Below are positions 61,001-64,000 of a stretch of DNA of 64,000 nucleotides, in pieces. A program made the translations under genes and the position numbers. The notes below the pieces were generated by a model. That model had not been told where the DNA came from. It did no database searches and was given only the letters and a program-made list of their open reading frames with translations. Every line of letters starts with the position of its first letter. Position 1 is the stretch's first letter. Origin of the DNA: Eremophila alpestris peregrina (Eukaryota > Chordata > Aves > Passeriformes > Alaudidae); assembly GCA_009792885.1 (NCBI GenBank), contig WMCF01000025.1, positions 1,075,852 through 1,139,851 on the forward strand, written 5' to 3'.

Positions 61001-64000
61001 TGATCCCAATAAGTCAATTAGAGATCTCAGAAGCAGCATGGATCATCAAAGTAGTGGTAAAGACAGTGCAAGTTTGACCTGAATGGATCCCATTCCACAA
61101 ACTGGATCCACACTGACCTGACTTCTCTATGCTTTTAAAAAAGTCATGCCAAGAAGTCACACGTGGCACCCAGTCAGGTTATGGAGGCTCACCTTCAGCT
61201 GCAAGGTGAGCACAGCACACCTCCTTGGGAGGGGCAGTGGGCAGACTGCTGAGGAATTAGCCAGGACATGAAGTGCCCAGGACTGGAAAGCCACGGTCAC
61301 TACCCAAGGATTTACTGGCGAGCACTCAAGTGAGGACCTCCAAGGCTTGAGAGGGAAGTTGTCATTTGAGGTAGTTCTGGTTACACTGTGTCACTGGGGA
61401 GCCAAGAGCCAGCAGTGAGAGTCCTTCTTCAAAGCTTACTCTTGACAGGGACTGCAGCAATGGGCCAGCTTGGCCTGGTGGATCTCACCATGGTGTGTGG
61501 CAAAGGGCACAGTGGTAGCCTCAGCTGTTGTGCAGGACAATCCTTTCCCTGGTGTCATTAGGGCAGACATCCATGGGCCAGTGCCCTACCACATACTTTT
61601 GGGATCCAAGCACTCCTCTGTGCTGGTCCTAGCCATGGAGACACTGAGAGGAGCAGCACAGCATCCCTCTGTGTTTGTGGTAGCTCCATGGACCTCTCTG
61701 CCTCAGAGAAGCCTCCTGCAGTTGAGCTAAAGACCTCTGGAAGGGGGACTTGTCAGGGCAGTTCCAAAAGATCCCGCATATTTTCTTCCTGGAGTGTAAT
61801 TACAAGAAATTTATGAATGTATTTGACAAAGGTGTATTTTAATTAAATGTAAAATTCCAGCAGATATTCTTTAAATACTGTCATCTGAGTTTCGTGGAGC
61901 ATGCTGGAAAACAATGACAAAGTAGTTAAACAAAGAAAGAAACACCAAGAATCCCAAAAAGTAATGACTTAAAAAGAGAGAAAAGTTGATAATAAAAGAA
62001 GTTAAGATAAAAATAACAACAGCATTAAAAAACTAAAATAAAATTATTTTAATATAGCAGAATTAAAACAGCAAACCAACTATATGGATCTCAGTTGTCA
62101 GTTGAAATGCTGTGAACAAGACTGTAGAAAATGTAGTTTTATCTTTATTTTCCCATGTGAACTAATTGCTTCGGAATTGAAAGAAGGTGCTATCACATTG
62201 ATGGTACCAAGATAGACCAGAAAGAAACACATGTGTTCTCCCTGATCCTCATCCCATAGCAGCAATTAAAAACAAAGACAAAAGGAAAGATTATTCTGTC
62301 TGTAACAGTCAGCCTTATTAACATCTCAGCTACTCCTGCTTTGGTTTAATGGAGTACCAAGCAGGTTGTGCTCCCCCTTACAGCCATGAAAATGCTGATT
62401 GCTGCATATCTGAGGCCTTTGGCTTTTCTGTGGCACCATCATGAGGAATAACCACAGGTGTCTTTCCTACTGTTCAACAGTTGCATTTGAATGTGCATTA
62501 AAAATCTGATTAATTCATCAATGAACAAAGCTAATTTCTGGGCAGGTTCAAAAATTATACATACACCAACACGTATGTATGCATTTTTAAAAATTCCTTT
62601 TCTACATAATATATTAATTATTTACAGCCAAACCTAAACTTTTTAGCACACTTTCTTTCCTGCATATACACTTGAAAATTCTTATAAATTAATAAGATGA
62701 GATTTTATTGAAAGGTTGACAATGGGTTTCCATTATTTTGGGACAGCAACTATGAAATGGAAGGAAATAGTTTCTTACATTTATGAGTGTCCTTAGAAAA
62801 CTACAATTTATTAATGGAATTTCTTCACAGATCTACTATTTCATATGGCTACACCACTGTTTGCTGTCCAGGTATTTTAGTTCACTTAGACAGGAAATAT
62901 ATTACCCATTCTGGATACAAAGTATTAGTTGCTTCCCCTTAATAAAATGGCTTTGAGCTTTGTTGTGATGTTTCTGTTGTTTGTAAAGTGAACTAAATGG
63001 GGCACTTTATGGCTTCTGCTTGGACCAGCACACTATGATGTGTTACAGGCTTTTCAGCAGTGATGGTCACAGGTAAGTGCCTGCTGATGATCATCATCTG
63101 TCAGTGGCCTTAAAATTACCCCTTCTTTGGAGGTACAGTAATCTCTGTTGGGGACCCAAGGAGTTCAGAACCCAAAAAATACCTTAATCCCTAACTCACA
63201 CATCTGCTGAATGCACCAGCAAAAGAAAATTGTAGAAGTGCTTGGGTGGTGTTTTCATTTGGCTTTTATGAGATTGCAGTGGGGCAATTAGTAATTTTAG
63301 AGAATAAACAAGATGACAACTGCTTAGCAGCAGAAGGCAGAAAGAAAGAACTCATCAGTGCTGCCACACTCCCACTCCTGTCGTCCCATTCACATTATCT
63401 CAGTCACACACTGTAATTGGAAGGTAAGGCAGCAGTTCTTTTCTACACAGCATAAAGATATACAAATAACAAGCATTAAATAAGAAACATCACACCACAT
63501 CAAGATTAACAAAAGTAATAATGCTGACCTTGCTAGCACTCAAGTCTTTTCAACCGCAAATAATCTTCCATCCTGACAGGGAAGAGCAAGACACCTAATC
63601 CTCTAGCATGTTCATGATAGAAGAATTGCCACTCCTTCCCAATTAATCAGTATCAGAGACAGTTCCCTTATACTCGAAAAGATTGTTCCTTAGGCCTGTG
63701 CCAGCTAAGACTTCCCTTATACAGAAATGAGCCTGCTAGAGTTCTCTTAACTTTAGTCCAGTAATAACCCTTGCACTAGAGATCTAGCATTTCCCATTTG
63801 CCCAGGCTCAAATGCTCCTTAAATGGTTAGTGGGTGTCCTTGCCCCAGTATCTAAAAGAAAAGCATATCTAAATATTGTTGAGGTTTTCTGGTGGTCAAA
63901 ACCAATGTCTGTTTGCAGGTTTTGTAAACGTAATTTGGGTAGAGCTTTAGCACTGTATGAAGATTAATGACCCTTAGAGGAGTCCTGCAGATTTCATTTG
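61001..64000. other. Intergenic, no gene recognised
   Basis: The stretch 61100-61760 is more GC-rich and holds an 86-codon plus-strand frame (61470-61730) with no recognised homologue. The rest is AT-rich with nothing identifiable. Confidence 0.5.

Overview
The window is vertebrate nuclear DNA, almost certainly avian. It is AT-rich and gene-poor, with intron-containing genes. Its recognisable interspersed repeats are CR1 LINEs (five copies or fragments) and one LTR whose layout matches a bird ERVL-type LTR. A 14-N gap and an embedded sequencing-adapter remnant show that it comes from a draft short-read assembly. The species cannot be fixed from the sequence alone.

Only two genes are well supported, and they form a head-to-head pair. 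NDUFS6, the 13-kDa zinc-binding subunit of respiratory complex I, runs leftward on the minus strand in four coding exons (47069 down to 40312, 129 aa). MRPL36, the mitochondrial ribosomal protein bL36m, runs rightward on the plus strand with a single coding exon (47355-47672, 105 aa) and a non-coding first exon. They share a CpG-rich, TATA-less bidirectional promoter at about 47070-47217. It carries two CACGTG E-boxes, an ETS/GABP-type CTTCCGG, GC boxes and a YY1-type element over the NDUFS6 start codon. Both products act in mitochondria, one in NADH dehydrogenase and one in the mitoribosome, so shared control is plausible. The pair is also adjacent in human 5p15.33, between LPCAT1 and IRX4. 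By that analogy, low coordinates here would lie on the IRX4 side.

Layout: 1-15.3 kb is intergenic with a small CR1 fragment and two weak exon-like segments. A CR1 with a recognisable reverse transcriptase lies at 15.3-17.1 kb, followed by a T-run/GGTT simple repeat. Sequence at 17.2-25.3 kb is featureless. A solo LTR lies at 25.3-25.9 kb. A CR1 split by a (GATA)n/(GACA)n array lies at 26.2-27.1 kb. A pair of 255-bp inverted repeats, about 97% identical and about 2.1 kb apart, spans 27.4-30.0 kb. Sequence at 30-40 kb is intergenic and holds a Nextera mosaic-end remnant inside a 65-bp exact duplication (36.8-37.0 kb). NDUFS6, its introns, the promoter and MRPL36 occupy 40.2-48.1 kb. Sequence at 48-59.5 kb is intergenic. 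An old CR1 with a damaged catalytic motif lies at 59.6-61.0 kb, and the remainder is intergenic.

I did not find a novel multi-gene system. The items most worth a second look are the adapter artefact, the inverted-repeat pair and the architecture of the shared promoter.
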